Positions 51,899-61,364 of a stretch of DNA of 64,000 nucleotides are shown here, in pieces. A program made the position numbers and the translations under genes. Location: positions 124,001 to 188,000 of the forward strand of contig NZ_SBII01000001.1 of NCBI RefSeq assembly GCF_004028155.1, written 5' to 3'. Below the pieces are notes generated by a model. It was not told the DNA's origin. It ran no database searches and saw nothing but the letters and a program-made list of their open reading frames with translations. Each line of letters starts with the position of its first letter. The stretch's first letter is position 1. The stretch is from Flavobacterium cerinum (GTDB lineage: Bacteria; Bacteroidota; Bacteroidia; Flavobacteriales; Flavobacteriaceae).

Positions 51899-51914
51899 TA
51901 TACCAATCGGTATA
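51899..51914. promoter_or_regulatory. TetR operator 2
   Basis: TATACCAATCGGTATA is the exact reverse complement of operator 1. Confidence 0.75.
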
Positions 51915-51968
51915 TAGTGAGTGATTGTAAATTTAAATAAGACATAAAACCATTTTTTTGATTTAAAA

Positions 51969-51984
51969 TATACCGAACGGTATA
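51969..51984. promoter_or_regulatory. TetR operator 3
   Basis: TATACCGAACGGTATA, with the same TATACC arms, ends 13 bp before the thiolase ATG. Confidence 0.75.
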
Positions 51985-51997
51985 AAACGAAAACAAT

Positions 51998-53176
51998 ATG
52001 AAAGAAGTATTTATAGTAGCAGCAAAGAGAACACCAATAGGAGGTTTTTTAGGAAATCTTTCTCATCTGTCGGCAACAGAATTAGGTCGTATAGCTATTG
52101 AAAGCGCATTGGCACAAACAAGCATACCAAAAAATGATATCGATTCGGTATACATGGGGAATGTATTGTCTGCTAATGTAGGACAGTCGCCCGCAAGGCA
52201 GGCTGCTAAGTTTGCAGGAATCGATGATCATACTGATGCAACTACGGTAAATAAAGTATGTGCGGCAGGCATGAAAGCAGTAATGCTGGGAGCGCAGCAA
52301 ATACAATTGGGAGTAGATACTATTGTGGTTGCAGGAGGTATGGAAAGTATGAGTAACGTACCGCATTACATTAATCAGCGTGTGGGAAATAAAATGGGTA
52401 ATGGTGTTATTACAGACGGTTTGCTGAAAGATGGTCTTACGGATGTATATAATAACTTCCATATGGGTAATGCAGCCGAAATGTGCGTTCGTAAATACAA
52501 CATAAGCCGCGAGGAGCAGGATGAATATGCGTTACTTTCTTACAGCAGGGCTGCAAAAGCTTTTACAGCAGGAAAATTTGACAGGGAGATCATTCCAATT
52601 GAGGTAAAACAAAAATCAGGGACAGTAACCATAACACAGGACGAAGATGTAACCAAACTGATTGCTGAAAAAGTACCTACGCTTAGACCCTCATTTGAAG
52701 AAGGTGGAACAATAACGGCAGCAAATGCAAGTAATCTTAACGATGGTGCAGCTGCTTTTGTATTGGTATCTGCCGAAATGCTTGAGAAATACAACCTTAC
52801 TCCGCTGGCTAAGGTTATTGGCTATGCAGATGCTGCACAGGCACCGGAATGGTTTACGACATCACCATCTGTTGCGATACCAAAAGCATTAAAACAGGCG
52901 GGATTATCCCAGGATGATATTGATTATTTTGAGATCAACGAGGCGTATGCATCGGTCATACTGGCAAATCAAAGAATATTAGGTCTTGATCCTGATAAAA
53001 TTAATGTTTATGGAGGTGGTGTTGCTATGGGGCATCCTATCGGGGCATCGGGCGCACGAATTATTGCCACGCTTATTTCTGTTCTTGCACAGGAAGGTGG
53101 TAAGTATGGTGTTGCGGCTATTTGTAATGGCGGCGGCGGTGCATCGGCAGTAGTGATAGAAAATTTACAAAACTAA
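51998..53176 (+). CDS. Thiolase (acetyl-CoA C-acyltransferase)
   Basis: The 392-residue enzyme has the catalytic Cys in VNKVCAAGMKAV (near residue 87), FEINEAYASV near 310, the GGGVAMGHPIGASGAR His motif near 340 and CNGGGGASAVV near 380. Thiolases join or cleave acyl-CoA units. Here it stands at the head of an operon with a ketosynthase, a thioesterase and an SDR reductase, so a biosynthetic condensation is possible. Degradative use is equally allowed by the sequence. Confidence 0.95.
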   Translation: MKEVFIVAAKRTPIGGFLGNLSHLSATELGRIAIESALAQTSIPKNDIDSVYMGNVLSANVGQSPARQAAKFAGIDDHTDATTVNKVCAAGMKAVMLGAQQIQLGVDTIVVAGGMESMSNVPHYINQRVGNKMGNGVITDGLLKDGLTDVYNNFHMGNAAEMCVRKYNISREEQDEYALLSYSRAAKAFTAGKFDREIIPIEVKQKSGTVTITQDEDVTKLIAEKVPTLRPSFEEGGTITAANASNLNDGAAAFVLVSAEMLEKYNLTPLAKVIGYADAAQAPEWFTTSPSVAIPKALKQAGLSQDDIDYFEINEAYASVILANQRILGLDPDKINVYGGGVAMGHPIGASGARIIATLISVLAQEGGKYGVAAICNGGGGASAVVIENLQN

Positions 53177-53181
53177 TAAGT

Positions 53182-53619
53182 ATGTATTCAGAAGCATCAG
53201 CATTTTTAAAAGAGCGTATAGGCAAAGAAGTAAGCGATTCACCGTCACCGTTTATGAGTTGGTTAAAGCCAATTATTCTAAAGGTAGAAGAGGGCAGTCT
53301 TGCATTTCAATATACGATTCGAAAAGAAATGACAAACCCGTTCGGTACGCTGCATGGCGGCGTTACAGCAGCCATTATAGACGACTCTATAGGAGCTACG
53401 CTTATATCATATGGCGAACCTTATTTTTATGTGTCGGTTAATTTGGTGATCGATTATATCGCATCGGCAAGAGAAGGAGATGTAGTTGTTGCAGAAACAA
53501 CGGTGATTAAAAAAGGCAATCAAATCGTGAATGCACAATGTGATGTATGGAATGCCGACAAAACAAGGCTTATTGCAAAAGGCTACACCAATCTGATAAA
53601 AACAGAGATTAAAAAATAA
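53182..53619 (+). CDS. PaaI-type hotdog thioesterase
   Basis: The 145-residue protein has the hotdog fold with TNPFGTLHGGVTAAIIDDSI (PaaI-type active site helix near residue 60). It likely hydrolyses acyl-CoA thioesters. It lies 5 bp after the thiolase stop and 3 bp before the DUF2798 gene, so it is part of the TetR-controlled operon. Confidence 0.92.
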   Translation: MYSEASAFLKERIGKEVSDSPSPFMSWLKPIILKVEEGSLAFQYTIRKEMTNPFGTLHGGVTAAIIDDSIGATLISYGEPYFYVSVNLVIDYIASAREGDVVVAETTVIKKGNQIVNAQCDVWNADKTRLIAKGYTNLIKTEIKK

Positions 53620-53622
53620 ACC

Positions 53623-53865
53623 ATGAAAAAGAAGTTGGCATTTGCCCTGATAATGGGTGTGGTAACTACAGGGATAATATCGTTTTCCCTGATTAGCATT
53701 AATATTGGCTTTGTGCCAAAGTTCATGGTAATATGGCTAAAATCATGGGCAATGACTTATGTGATCGTTATACCGGCCATACTTATTATAGCACCAAGAG
53801 TAGAACAGTTTGTAGAATACCTTCTTAAAGAAAATACAGGAGGGAATAAAAGCAAAATACAATGA
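53623..53865 (+). CDS. DUF2798 small membrane protein
   Basis: The 80-residue protein has two hydrophobic helices (about 5-27 and 37-58; LAFALIMGVVTTGIISFSLI and WAMTYVIVIPAILIIAP) and a basic tail, matching DUF2798 proteins. Function unknown. Its stop overlaps the ketosynthase start (4 bp). Confidence 0.85.
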   Translation: MKKKLAFALIMGVVTTGIISFSLISINIGFVPKFMVIWLKSWAMTYVIVIPAILIIAPRVEQFVEYLLKENTGGNKSKIQ

Positions 53866-55109
53866 AAAGAGTAGCAGTTACAGGTTTAGGGGCAATAACT
53901 CCCCTGGGTAATTCGGTAAAAGAATTTTGGGCAAACATCCTGGCTGGTAAAAGCGGTGCAGGGCCTATAACCAAATTTGATACCTCTAAATTCAAAACGC
54001 ATTTTGCCTGTGAGGTAAAAGGTTTTACGGCTGAAGATCATATCGAGAAAAAGGAAATAAAAAAGTATGATCTCTTTACCCAATATGCGATTGCTGCTGC
54101 CGATGAAGCTATTAAGGATTCCGGGCTTGATTTTACAGCCATGTCTCAGGAACAGCGATTTGAAGTAGGTGTAATATGGGCATCGGGAAATGGAGGCATC
54201 GGTACATTCGAAGAGCAGCTCAAAGAATTTCATTCCGGCGATGGTACACCCCGTTTTAATCCCTTCTTTATTCCTAAGATGATCGTAGATATAGCGGCAG
54301 GAGTACTTTCCATTCGTTATGGGCTTCATGGTCCAAACTATGCAACGGTATCGGCCTGTGCTTCATCTAATACCGCAATTATTGCTGCTTTTGACACCAT
54401 ACGTTTAGGTAAGGCAACAGTTATGATAGCCGGTGGCAGCGAGGCAGCTATAACAGCATCTTCTATCGGAGGGTTCAATGCTTCGCAGGCTTTATCAAAA
54501 CGTAATGATGATGCGCAATCGGCTTCACGTCCGTTTGATGTAAGCCGTGATGGATTTGTAGCAGGTGAAGGAGCAGGCGCTTTGGTACTGGAAGACTGGG
54601 ATCATGCTGTTGCCAGAGGAGCTGTTATTTATGCTGAGATCGTAGGTGGAGGTATGGCAGCCGATGCTTACCACTTAACCGGTACACCTGCCGACGGGCT
54701 TGGTGCTGCATTGGGTATGAAAAAAGCATTAGCAGAAGCCGGAATACAACCTGATGCGGTTGATTATATAAATGCTCATGCTACTTCTACTCCACAAGGA
54801 GACCTTAGTGAACTTAATGCGATACACACCGTTTTTAAAGGATTGAATGTACCTGTTAGTGCTACAAAATCCATGACGGGGCACTTGCTTGGTGCTGCAG
54901 GCGCAATAGAGAGTATAATAAGCATACTGGCTGTTAAAAACGATATCATTCCACCAACGATCAATACTCAAAATTTAGACCCATTGATACCGGAAGGGCT
55001 GCACATTGTTCTTGATACTCCTTTGAGGAAGAAGATTAATTATGCACTTAACAACACCTTTGGTTTTGGAGGACATACAGCCAGCACATTATTTAAAAAA
55101 GCAGAATAA
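53862..55109 (+). CDS. Beta-ketoacyl-ACP synthase II-like enzyme
   Basis: The 415-residue condensing enzyme has the full Cys-His-His set: Cys in VSACASSNTAIIAAF (near residue 166), His in NAHATSTPQGD (near 305) and His in SMTGHLLGAAGAIESI (near 340). It is complete and of normal FabF length. Placed in an inducible operon rather than with acpP/fabD, it may be a specialised paralogue that uses a particular acyl chain. No acyl carrier protein is in the operon. Confidence 0.92.
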   Translation: MKRVAVTGLGAITPLGNSVKEFWANILAGKSGAGPITKFDTSKFKTHFACEVKGFTAEDHIEKKEIKKYDLFTQYAIAAADEAIKDSGLDFTAMSQEQRFEVGVIWASGNGGIGTFEEQLKEFHSGDGTPRFNPFFIPKMIVDIAAGVLSIRYGLHGPNYATVSACASSNTAIIAAFDTIRLGKATVMIAGGSEAAITASSIGGFNASQALSKRNDDAQSASRPFDVSRDGFVAGEGAGALVLEDWDHAVARGAVIYAEIVGGGMAADAYHLTGTPADGLGAALGMKKALAEAGIQPDAVDYINAHATSTPQGDLSELNAIHTVFKGLNVPVSATKSMTGHLLGAAGAIESIISILAVKNDIIPPTINTQNLDPLIPEGLHIVLDTPLRKKINYALNNTFGFGGHTASTLFKKAE

Positions 55110-55142
55110 ATAAATTTTAATATACAATTCAATACAAATAAA

Positions 55143-55883
55143 ATGAGAACAACAGGAAATACAATTTTGATAACAGGCGGAAGCGCAGGAATGGGGTTAG
55201 AAATGGCTCGCTTGTTTGTAGCCAATGGAAATAAAGTAATTATAACAGGCAGAGATGAGAACAGGCTTAAGGCTGCTGCTGCACAATTAGGCAATGTTAT
55301 TGCTATTACCTTTGACGTAACCAAAGAAAGCGATGTAAACGTATTGGTTAAAAGGGTAGCAGATGATTTTCCGGAGCTGAATGTGCTGATCAATAATGCG
55401 GGAAGGGCATTTGCTTATAACCTTTCCGGTGAAGCTGGAGCTTATGAAAAAGCAACCGATGAGATGATGACAAACTATCTTTCTGTAATACGCCTTACCG
55501 AAAAGTTATTGCCGTTATTAGAAAAGCAGGCAGAAGCGGCAGTAGTTAATGTTTCTTCAATAACCGTTTATGCCCCTAATGCTTACATATCTACCTATTC
55601 TGCGACTAAGGCAGCCCTGCATTCGTATACGCAATCGCTTAGGCTGGCACTTGCCGAAACCTCGGTTAAAGTATTTGAGTTGATGCCTCCAATGGTAAAT
55701 ACGGATTTCTCTAGTGAAATTGGTGGCGAGAAAGGCATTGCACCTTCGGTTGTTGCAGAAGATGTACTGGATGCAATGGCTAATAACAGGTTTGAGATCC
55801 GTACAGGGGCAACGGAAGATATTTACCAGTTGAGCCTTGCCGATCCCGAAATGGCATTTAAGGCCATGAACGGAATGGTATAA
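55143..55883 (+). CDS. SDR family oxidoreductase (DltE-like)
   Basis: The 246-residue short-chain dehydrogenase has the NAD(P) loop TGGSAGMGLEMARLF, NNAG near residue 82 and the catalytic Ser-Tyr-Lys (SSITVYAPNAYISTYSATKAAL). It ends the TetR operon, 33 bp after the ketosynthase. It may reduce the beta-keto product, but this is not shown. Confidence 0.92.
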   Translation: MRTTGNTILITGGSAGMGLEMARLFVANGNKVIITGRDENRLKAAAAQLGNVIAITFDVTKESDVNVLVKRVADDFPELNVLINNAGRAFAYNLSGEAGAYEKATDEMMTNYLSVIRLTEKLLPLLEKQAEAAVVNVSSITVYAPNAYISTYSATKAALHSYTQSLRLALAETSVKVFELMPPMVNTDFSSEIGGEKGIAPSVVAEDVLDAMANNRFEIRTGATEDIYQLSLADPEMAFKAMNGMV

Positions 55884-56030
55884 TTCCAGCGTGTCTATTT
55901 ATAGAAGAGCCATTGTTTATACAGTGGCTTTTTTATTTAATTACTGCTGAACGAAATATGAATGAATTTTTTGAGAGTAAGCCTAAACTTTTGCATCTTT
56001 GTAGAACTAAGAATCTCCGGATATACAATT

Positions 56031-56759
56031 ATGAGGCTAACCACTCTGTTTATTTTCTTTTTTTATGCTTTTACAGCATCGGCACAGGTTTTTGAACCTA
56101 AAGTGCGCGATACCATTGAACTGGACAGTATAGTACCTGTGGCAGACCTTAAGTACCGCGAAGATCAGGTTTATGCTTCTCTTTCCTATAATATTATGCA
56201 GGGTAAACCCCCCGGATATTCGCAATATTCTTTTTCGACAGGATTAACAGTAGGTTTTTTAAGGGATATGCCGATTAATAAAAACCGTACTTATGCTATA
56301 GCAGCTGGATTAGGATATTCTTATAATAATATAAAACACAATCTTGCGGCTATAAATATTAATGGCGAAAATACTTATCAGACAGCTGATAAGGCCGATT
56401 TTGATAAAAATAAACTGGTACTTCATTATCTGGAACTTCCTATAGAACTTCGCTGGAGAAATTCTACCGCACTGGATCATAAGTTTTGGCGTATTTATTT
56501 AGGTTTTAAAATTAGTTATCTGTTTTACGACAAGGCACAGTATGAGCCGGATGGCAATACAACTATAAAGGTTCGTAATGATAAAAACATAAACACTTTT
56601 GTTTATGGTACTTACATTTCAGTGGGATGGAATACATGGAATCTTTATGCATATTATGGGTTAACCCCAATATACAACTCTGCGTCTTTTGAAGGGGATA
56701 ATAGACAAAAGCTTACTATGAATTCGCTTAATCTCGGGTTGATTTTCTATATTCTTTAG
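56031..56759 (+). CDS. Outer membrane beta-barrel protein (PorT-like)
   Basis: The ATG at 56031 starts a signal peptide (MRLTTLFIFFFYAFTASAQV). The product has 242 residues, with beta strands such as SQYSFSTGLTVGFLRDM and GTYISVGWNTWNLYAYYGLT, ending GLIFYIL. The upstream start at 55962 gives a 23-residue non-signal extension and is less likely. The barrel resembles small porin-like or PorT-type proteins of this phylum. Confidence 0.8.
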   Translation: MRLTTLFIFFFYAFTASAQVFEPKVRDTIELDSIVPVADLKYREDQVYASLSYNIMQGKPPGYSQYSFSTGLTVGFLRDMPINKNRTYAIAAGLGYSYNNIKHNLAAININGENTYQTADKADFDKNKLVLHYLELPIELRWRNSTALDHKFWRIYLGFKISYLFYDKAQYEPDGNTTIKVRNDKNINTFVYGTYISVGWNTWNLYAYYGLTPIYNSASFEGDNRQKLTMNSLNLGLIFYIL

Positions 56760-56784
56760 CAAATAACTGCTAAAATAATTTGCT

Positions 56785-57348
56785 ATGAATTCAGGTCTAA
56801 GAGAACACATTGAAAAGATAATACCGCTTACAGATGTTGAATTTGAGCATGTACTCTCTCACTTTATATTAAAAAAGTTTAAGAAACATCAGTTTCTTAT
56901 TCAGGAGGGTGAGCCTGTTACTTTCGATTTTTTTGTTGTTTCCGGTCTTGTAAAATCGAGCCATACTGATGAGGCAGGCAAACAACATATTATGCAGTTT
57001 GCAATGGAAGATTGGTGGATTAGTGATTATCAGGCTTATTTTAGTCAGACAGCGGCAACACTAATGGTAGACTGTATAGAAGATACAGAAGTATTTTGCT
57101 TATCGTTAGAAAACCGCGAAAGACTTTGTGCTGATCTTCATAAGATCGAACATTTTTTTAGAAAAAAATCAAACTCAGGATACATTGCCCTTCAACAAAG
57201 AATCTTATCTTTACTAAATAGCAGTGCTAAAGAACGTTACGTGAAATTACTAGGTCAATATCCGTCACTTTTTCAAAGAGTGCCAAAAACGCTGCTTGCT
57301 TCTTATCTTGGAGTATCCCGCGAAACACTCAGCAGGCTTTCTTCATAA
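56785..57348 (+). CDS. Crp/Fnr family regulator
   Basis: The 187-residue protein has a cyclic-nucleotide-binding-type beta roll (about 15-115; FKKHQFLIQEGEPVTFDFFV) and a C-terminal HTH (VPKTLLASYLGVSRETLSRL). It has no Cys cluster for an Fe-S centre. The sequence resembles the divergent Crp-like proteins of Bacteroidota that often do not bind cAMP. The effector is unknown. Confidence 0.9.
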   Translation: MNSGLREHIEKIIPLTDVEFEHVLSHFILKKFKKHQFLIQEGEPVTFDFFVVSGLVKSSHTDEAGKQHIMQFAMEDWWISDYQAYFSQTAATLMVDCIEDTEVFCLSLENRERLCADLHKIEHFFRKKSNSGYIALQQRILSLLNSSAKERYVKLLGQYPSLFQRVPKTLLASYLGVSRETLSRLSS

Positions 57349-57440
57349 TGTGATCTACATCACTTTTTATTTGTGACCTATGTCCTGTGCAGGCGTTCTT
57401 ATTCTTCAGAATTTTGCATAGTAATTTTCAATACAAAATC

Positions 57441-58214
57441 ATGAAAAATAGTTTAGGAAAAATAATAGTAATTGTACTTATCTCGTTTGTGTCGGCGATG
57501 CCATTTGGAGCAGCAGCACAAACTAAAAAAGCAAAGAATATGGAAAAGAAGATTCTGTTTGTGGTAACAAGCCATGACAAAAAAGGAAGTACCGGAGAAC
57601 CAACCGGATTTTATCTTGGAGAAGCTGCACACCCATGGGAAGTGCTTCATGATGCAGGATATGTAATCGATTTTGTGAGTCCTAAAGGAGGGAAAGCACC
57701 CGTAGATGGTTTTGATCTTACTGATCCCGTAAACAAGAAATTTTGGGAAAATGCAGAATACCATAAAAAAATCGAGAATACTTTAAAGCCGTCTGAAGTT
57801 AAGGCGGGCGATTATGCTGCTATATATTATGCCGGTGGACATGGTGCTATGTGGGATTTTGCAGATAATACAGCACTACAGCAAATTGCAGCAACTATTT
57901 ATGAAAAAGGAGGAATCGTAGGCGCAGTATGCCACGGTCCTGCGGGACTTGTAAATATTAAACTATCTAATGGCAAATATCTGGTAGATGGAAAAAAAAT
58001 AAATGCATTTACCAATGAAGAAGAAGAGGCTGTAGGACTTACAAAGGTAGTGCCTTTTCTTTTGGAAGATGGACTAATTAAACATGGAGCCAAATTTGAA
58101 AAATCAGGTTTATGGCAGGTTCACGTAACTGTAGACAATAGAGTAGTAACAGGGCAGAATCCACAATCGGCTAAAGGAGTGGGAGAAGCTATACTGGCTC
58201 AGCTTAAAAAATAA
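57441..58214 (+). CDS. Secreted DJ-1/PfpI (Hsp31-like) family protein
   Basis: The 257-residue protein has a signal peptide (MKNSLGKIIVIVLISFVSAM, cleavage after AAAQ). Its DJ-1/PfpI domain carries the nucleophile Cys in GAVCHGPAGLVN (near residue 166) and AIYYAGGHGAMWDF. It resembles class I glutamine-amidotransferase-like and Hsp31/YhbO glyoxalase-type proteins. An exported copy is unusual because most DJ-1 proteins are cytosolic. The start at 57441 is preferred for the signal peptide. Confidence 0.86.
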   Translation: MKNSLGKIIVIVLISFVSAMPFGAAAQTKKAKNMEKKILFVVTSHDKKGSTGEPTGFYLGEAAHPWEVLHDAGYVIDFVSPKGGKAPVDGFDLTDPVNKKFWENAEYHKKIENTLKPSEVKAGDYAAIYYAGGHGAMWDFADNTALQQIAATIYEKGGIVGAVCHGPAGLVNIKLSNGKYLVDGKKINAFTNEEEEAVGLTKVVPFLLEDGLIKHGAKFEKSGLWQVHVTVDNRVVTGQNPQSAKGVGEAILAQLKK

Positions 58215-58235
58215 CAAGTATGGTTCCTGATAAAA

Positions 58236-58275
58236 TTCAAAAAGGCTTTATACCACGGTATAAAGCCTTTTTGAA
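58236..58275 (+). terminator. Terminator after the DJ-1 gene
   Basis: 19-bp perfect arms (58236-58254 and 58257-58275) around AC, with a T run in the right arm. Confidence 0.92.
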
Positions 58276-58296
58276 TATAGATAAATTTTTAAATAA

Positions 58297-58859
58297 TTAA
58301 TTTCTGTAGTTATAGGGAGCAGAGAATTTGCCATCGGTAACGGTAACGAATTCACCATCGGGAATTAGTTGCAGCACACCCGAAAATGTTCCTTCTACAC
58401 CATAATAGTCAAGTTTGGTGATGTTTAAAGTAAAACCCGTTCCATCATATCCATTCCCGGAGTAGCTGGTAGTTCCTGTAACGTTTCCGTTGCTATCAAC
58501 ATTCTGTATGTAAAGTTACCATGTAATTCAGAGCTTGGAGCAGTATAGGTTGTGCCCACGGCAGCACCTTCTTCTGAGATAAGATCGAAACCAAATCCAG
58601 GGGAATTCAAATCTTCTGCTTCATGCCCGCCAATACTCACAAAATGGATAATATCTTCAGAAGGGGGATCATTGGCACTTACTCTGTAACTGAAGTTGCG
58701 TTCTTGTCCGTTTATTTTGCAGGTTAGGTAACGTTCTGTAGATGGATTGGTGTTTGTTTTTCCTCCGTCGTCATCGCTGCATCCCGTAGCGGTTAGTAAA
58801 AGAAGCAGTACCGGAAGTATAACTGCTTTTTTAATAGTGCTTTTTATTAGTGTGTTCAT
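58297..58859 (-). pseudogene. Lipoprotein gene with a single-base frameshift
   Basis: The frame from 58859 gives an SPII signal (lipobox LLTATGCSDDDGG) and about 120 residues up to HGNFTYR, then an unrelated tail and an early stop at 58425. Shifting by one base near 58503-58506 restores a long, lipoprotein-like continuation (NVDSNGNVTGTTSYSGNGYD, GFTLNITKLDYYGVEGTFSG) that ends at the stop 58297-58299. Together these would be about 188 residues, resembling DUF6252-type proteins. A real frameshift, a sequencing error or a programmed shift are all possible. Confidence 0.85.
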
Positions 58860-59071
58860 GCTGTAAAAATTGAATTATAATTTTTAAAAATACAATAAAC
58901 AGTAAACATTCAAAAACTGAATAATTACAGTAGAGCTGACAATAGCGGGGTTTTTGTTAAAAATAATTTAAAATATTTCTTACGGTTTTGTTGTGTGGCA
59001 TCTGAGCAGGACATGGCAACAGGAGGGTTTAACGTTTAATTAACGCGATAGTTGCGCTGTATATTTAGGAT

Positions 59072-59686
59072 TTAAACAGATGGCAGTAACCATAGAAACC
59101 AAAGACCAACTTGGGGAATGATACCTATTAGAGTTCCTAGAATTACTTCACCCACCGAATTGTTTTTTGCCTGAAGCCTTGATGAAGCTACTAATCCTGA
59201 GCATATAATAAAGAAGGCAATTACGTTTAAAAATCGTATGTGATAATAAGCAGAGATACTTATTATAAACAGCGTAAACGAAGAGATAGCAATCATGTGA
59301 AGACTGGCTTTATGCCCTGTTAATAACAAGGCCAAAGCAACTACAGTACTTATAAGTGTGCCTAAAAAGTAATAATAGAGTTCAGGGATCACTACTATTG
59401 AAAGACTGTATTTTATAAGTGCCAGTAATAATAATGAGTATATGGCTAACGGGAGTCTTCGCTCTTTAGATTCGTTCATATTAGATTTTAAGAAACCTAA
59501 GGAGCGAAGCAGGTAGAATAATGATAAGGGTAACAATACAGTAAGTATCAGTACCTGTATAAAAGTAAGATAGATTTCGTGCTTATAAAAAAAACTGTTG
59601 GCTATTAAAAAATAAAATAGCGTGGCATACACCGGTATAAAGATCGGATGAAAAATATAAGAAAAGAAGGCAAGAAATTTTTTCAT
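59072..59686 (-). CDS. Multi-helix membrane protein downstream of rpoN
   Basis: The 204-residue protein has about six to seven hydrophobic helices (about 10-30, 40-60, 80-100, 105-125, 130-150, 155-170 and 185-200). A conserved-looking ASSRLQAKNNSVGEVILG segment resembles the end of PAP2-type phosphatase domains, but the full triad was not found. It starts 7 bp after the rpoN stop and is transcribed with it. Confidence 0.82.
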   Translation of the reverse strand: MKKFLAFFSYIFHPIFIPVYATLFYFLIANSFFYKHEIYLTFIQVLILTVLLPLSLFYLLRSLGFLKSNMNESKERRLPLAIYSLLLLALIKYSLSIVVIPELYYYFLGTLISTVVALALLLTGHKASLHMIAISSFTLFIISISAYYHIRFLNVIAFFIICSGLVASSRLQAKNNSVGEVILGTLIGIIPQVGLWFLWLLPSV

Positions 59687-59693
59687 GCAGGTA

Positions 59694-61163
59694 TTATATT
59701 TTCTTTCTCATCCTGGCAACAGGAATATCCAGCTGCTCGCGGTATTTTGCAATCGTTCTACGGGCAATAGGATAGCCTTTTTCTTTTAATATTTCAGCCA
59801 GTTTATCGTCTGGTAATGGTTTTCTTTTATCTTCATCTTCAATTACAGTCTCCAGTATTTTTTTAATTTCGATAGTCGAAACGTCTTCACCTTGGTCATT
59901 TTTCATGGCTTCAGAGAAAAACTCCTTGATCAGCTTTGTGCCATAAGGTGTTTCTACATATTTACTGTTTGCTACACGCGAAACGGTAGATATGTCAAGA
60001 CCTATTGTGTCTGCAATATCTTTAAGGATCATCGGGCGTAGTTTGGACTCATCGCCATCAAGGAAATATTCTTCCTGATAGTGCATAATAGCATTCATAG
60101 TTACATACAGGGTTTCCTGACGTTGTCTGATCGCATCAATAAACCATTTTGCCGAATCCAGTTTTTGTTTTATAAACTGTACAGCGTCTTTTTGAGAGTT
60201 CGATTTATCACGGGAATCCTTATAGGTTTGCAGCATTTCCTGATAATCTTTAGAGACATGGAGTTCGGGAGCATTTCTTCCGTTCAGGGAAAGTTCCAGT
60301 TCGCCGTCTACGATCTTAATAGCAAAATCGGGAACAACGTGTTCTACTGCTTTAGAGCTGTTGCTTTCATAAGCACCACCCGGTTTCGGGTTAAGCCTTT
60401 CGATTTCGTCTATTGCATTGCGCAGTTGTTCCTGAGAGATGTCATATTTCTGAAGCAGTTTGTCGTAATGTTTTTTAGTAAAGGCATCAAACTGATTCTC
60501 TAGTATATTTATGGCAAGTTCTATAGAACTTGTTGGTGTTTTGTGTTTTAACTGCAGTAACAGGCATTCCTGCAGGTCACGTGCTCCTACACCGGATGGC
60601 TCCAGTTGATGAATGATGTGCAGGATGTTCTCGGTAGTTTTCTCATCGGTATAAATACCTTGGGTAAATGCCATATCATCTACAATGTCAGGGATGCTAC
60701 GACGGATGTATCCCATATCATCGATGCTGCCTACAAGAAATTCGGCAATTTCCCTTTCTTCATCACTAAGAATAAATGTGTTTAGCTGATCGATAAGGCT
60801 TTGGTGGAAACTCACAGATGCAGCAAAAGGCATACTCCTGTCTTCGTCGTCATCGCTATAGTTATTAGCCTGGGTTTTATAACCCGGAATCTCGTCGTCG
60901 CTAAGGTATTCGTCTATGTTAATCTCGTCAGTATCTATTCTTTCGTTATCATAGTCATCATAGTCATCAAAATCCTCGGTAGTATCATATTCATCTTTTT
61001 CATACTCATCTTCCTTACCTGTTTCAAGGGCAGGATTCTCTACCATTTCTTCTTTAAGGCGCTGTTCAAAAGCCTGCGTAGGCAATTGGATCAGCTTCAT
61101 AAGCTGGATTTGCTGCGGGGATAATTTCTGGGATAACTTTAATTGTAAATTCTGCTTGAGCAT
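59694..61163 (-). CDS. rpoN: RNA polymerase sigma-54 factor
   Basis: The ATG complementary to 61161-61163 gives 489 residues starting MLKQNLQLKLSQKLSPQQIQ, the Gln/Leu-rich region I. An acidic region II (about 48-95), the core-binding domain (about 105-300) and the DNA-binding part with the HTH and RpoN box (ARRTIAKYRE near the C-terminus) follow. It recognises -24/-12 promoters and needs AAA+ activators, none of which are in the window. A longer frame to 61205 is not needed. Confidence 0.97.
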   Translation of the reverse strand: MLKQNLQLKLSQKLSPQQIQLMKLIQLPTQAFEQRLKEEMVENPALETGKEDEYEKDEYDTTEDFDDYDDYDNERIDTDEINIDEYLSDDEIPGYKTQANNYSDDDEDRSMPFAASVSFHQSLIDQLNTFILSDEEREIAEFLVGSIDDMGYIRRSIPDIVDDMAFTQGIYTDEKTTENILHIIHQLEPSGVGARDLQECLLLQLKHKTPTSSIELAINILENQFDAFTKKHYDKLLQKYDISQEQLRNAIDEIERLNPKPGGAYESNSSKAVEHVVPDFAIKIVDGELELSLNGRNAPELHVSKDYQEMLQTYKDSRDKSNSQKDAVQFIKQKLDSAKWFIDAIRQRQETLYVTMNAIMHYQEEYFLDGDESKLRPMILKDIADTIGLDISTVSRVANSKYVETPYGTKLIKEFFSEAMKNDQGEDVSTIEIKKILETVIEDEDKRKPLPDDKLAEILKEKGYPIARRTIAKYREQLDIPVARMRKKI

Positions 61164-61330
61164 AATAAAAATGGACGTTTTATAGGATAAAGATACAAAA
61201 AACACAGTTTACAAAGCGCGTGCTTTTACATAAAAATAATAATTATAAAAGAAGAGGTACAGTTTTTGTGGAAAGCGTTCTCTGTTAAAATTTTATCGGA
61301 CAGGAAGTTTCAAACCTCGTATAGTTTGCG

Positions 61331-61344
61331 GTTTTCATGAAAAC
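61331..61344. promoter_or_regulatory. Perfect palindrome upstream of rpoN
   Basis: GTTTTCATGAAAAC is a 14-bp perfect palindrome about 170 bp before the rpoN ATG. It may be an operator; no binding protein is known. Confidence 0.3.
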
Positions 61345-61364
61345 TTTCGGATTTAAAAATAAGC

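Noticed and set aside
53886..54329. 147-codon minus-strand frame inside the ketosynthase gene
   Set aside because: It is an antisense shadow with Cys/Tyr-rich low-quality translation.
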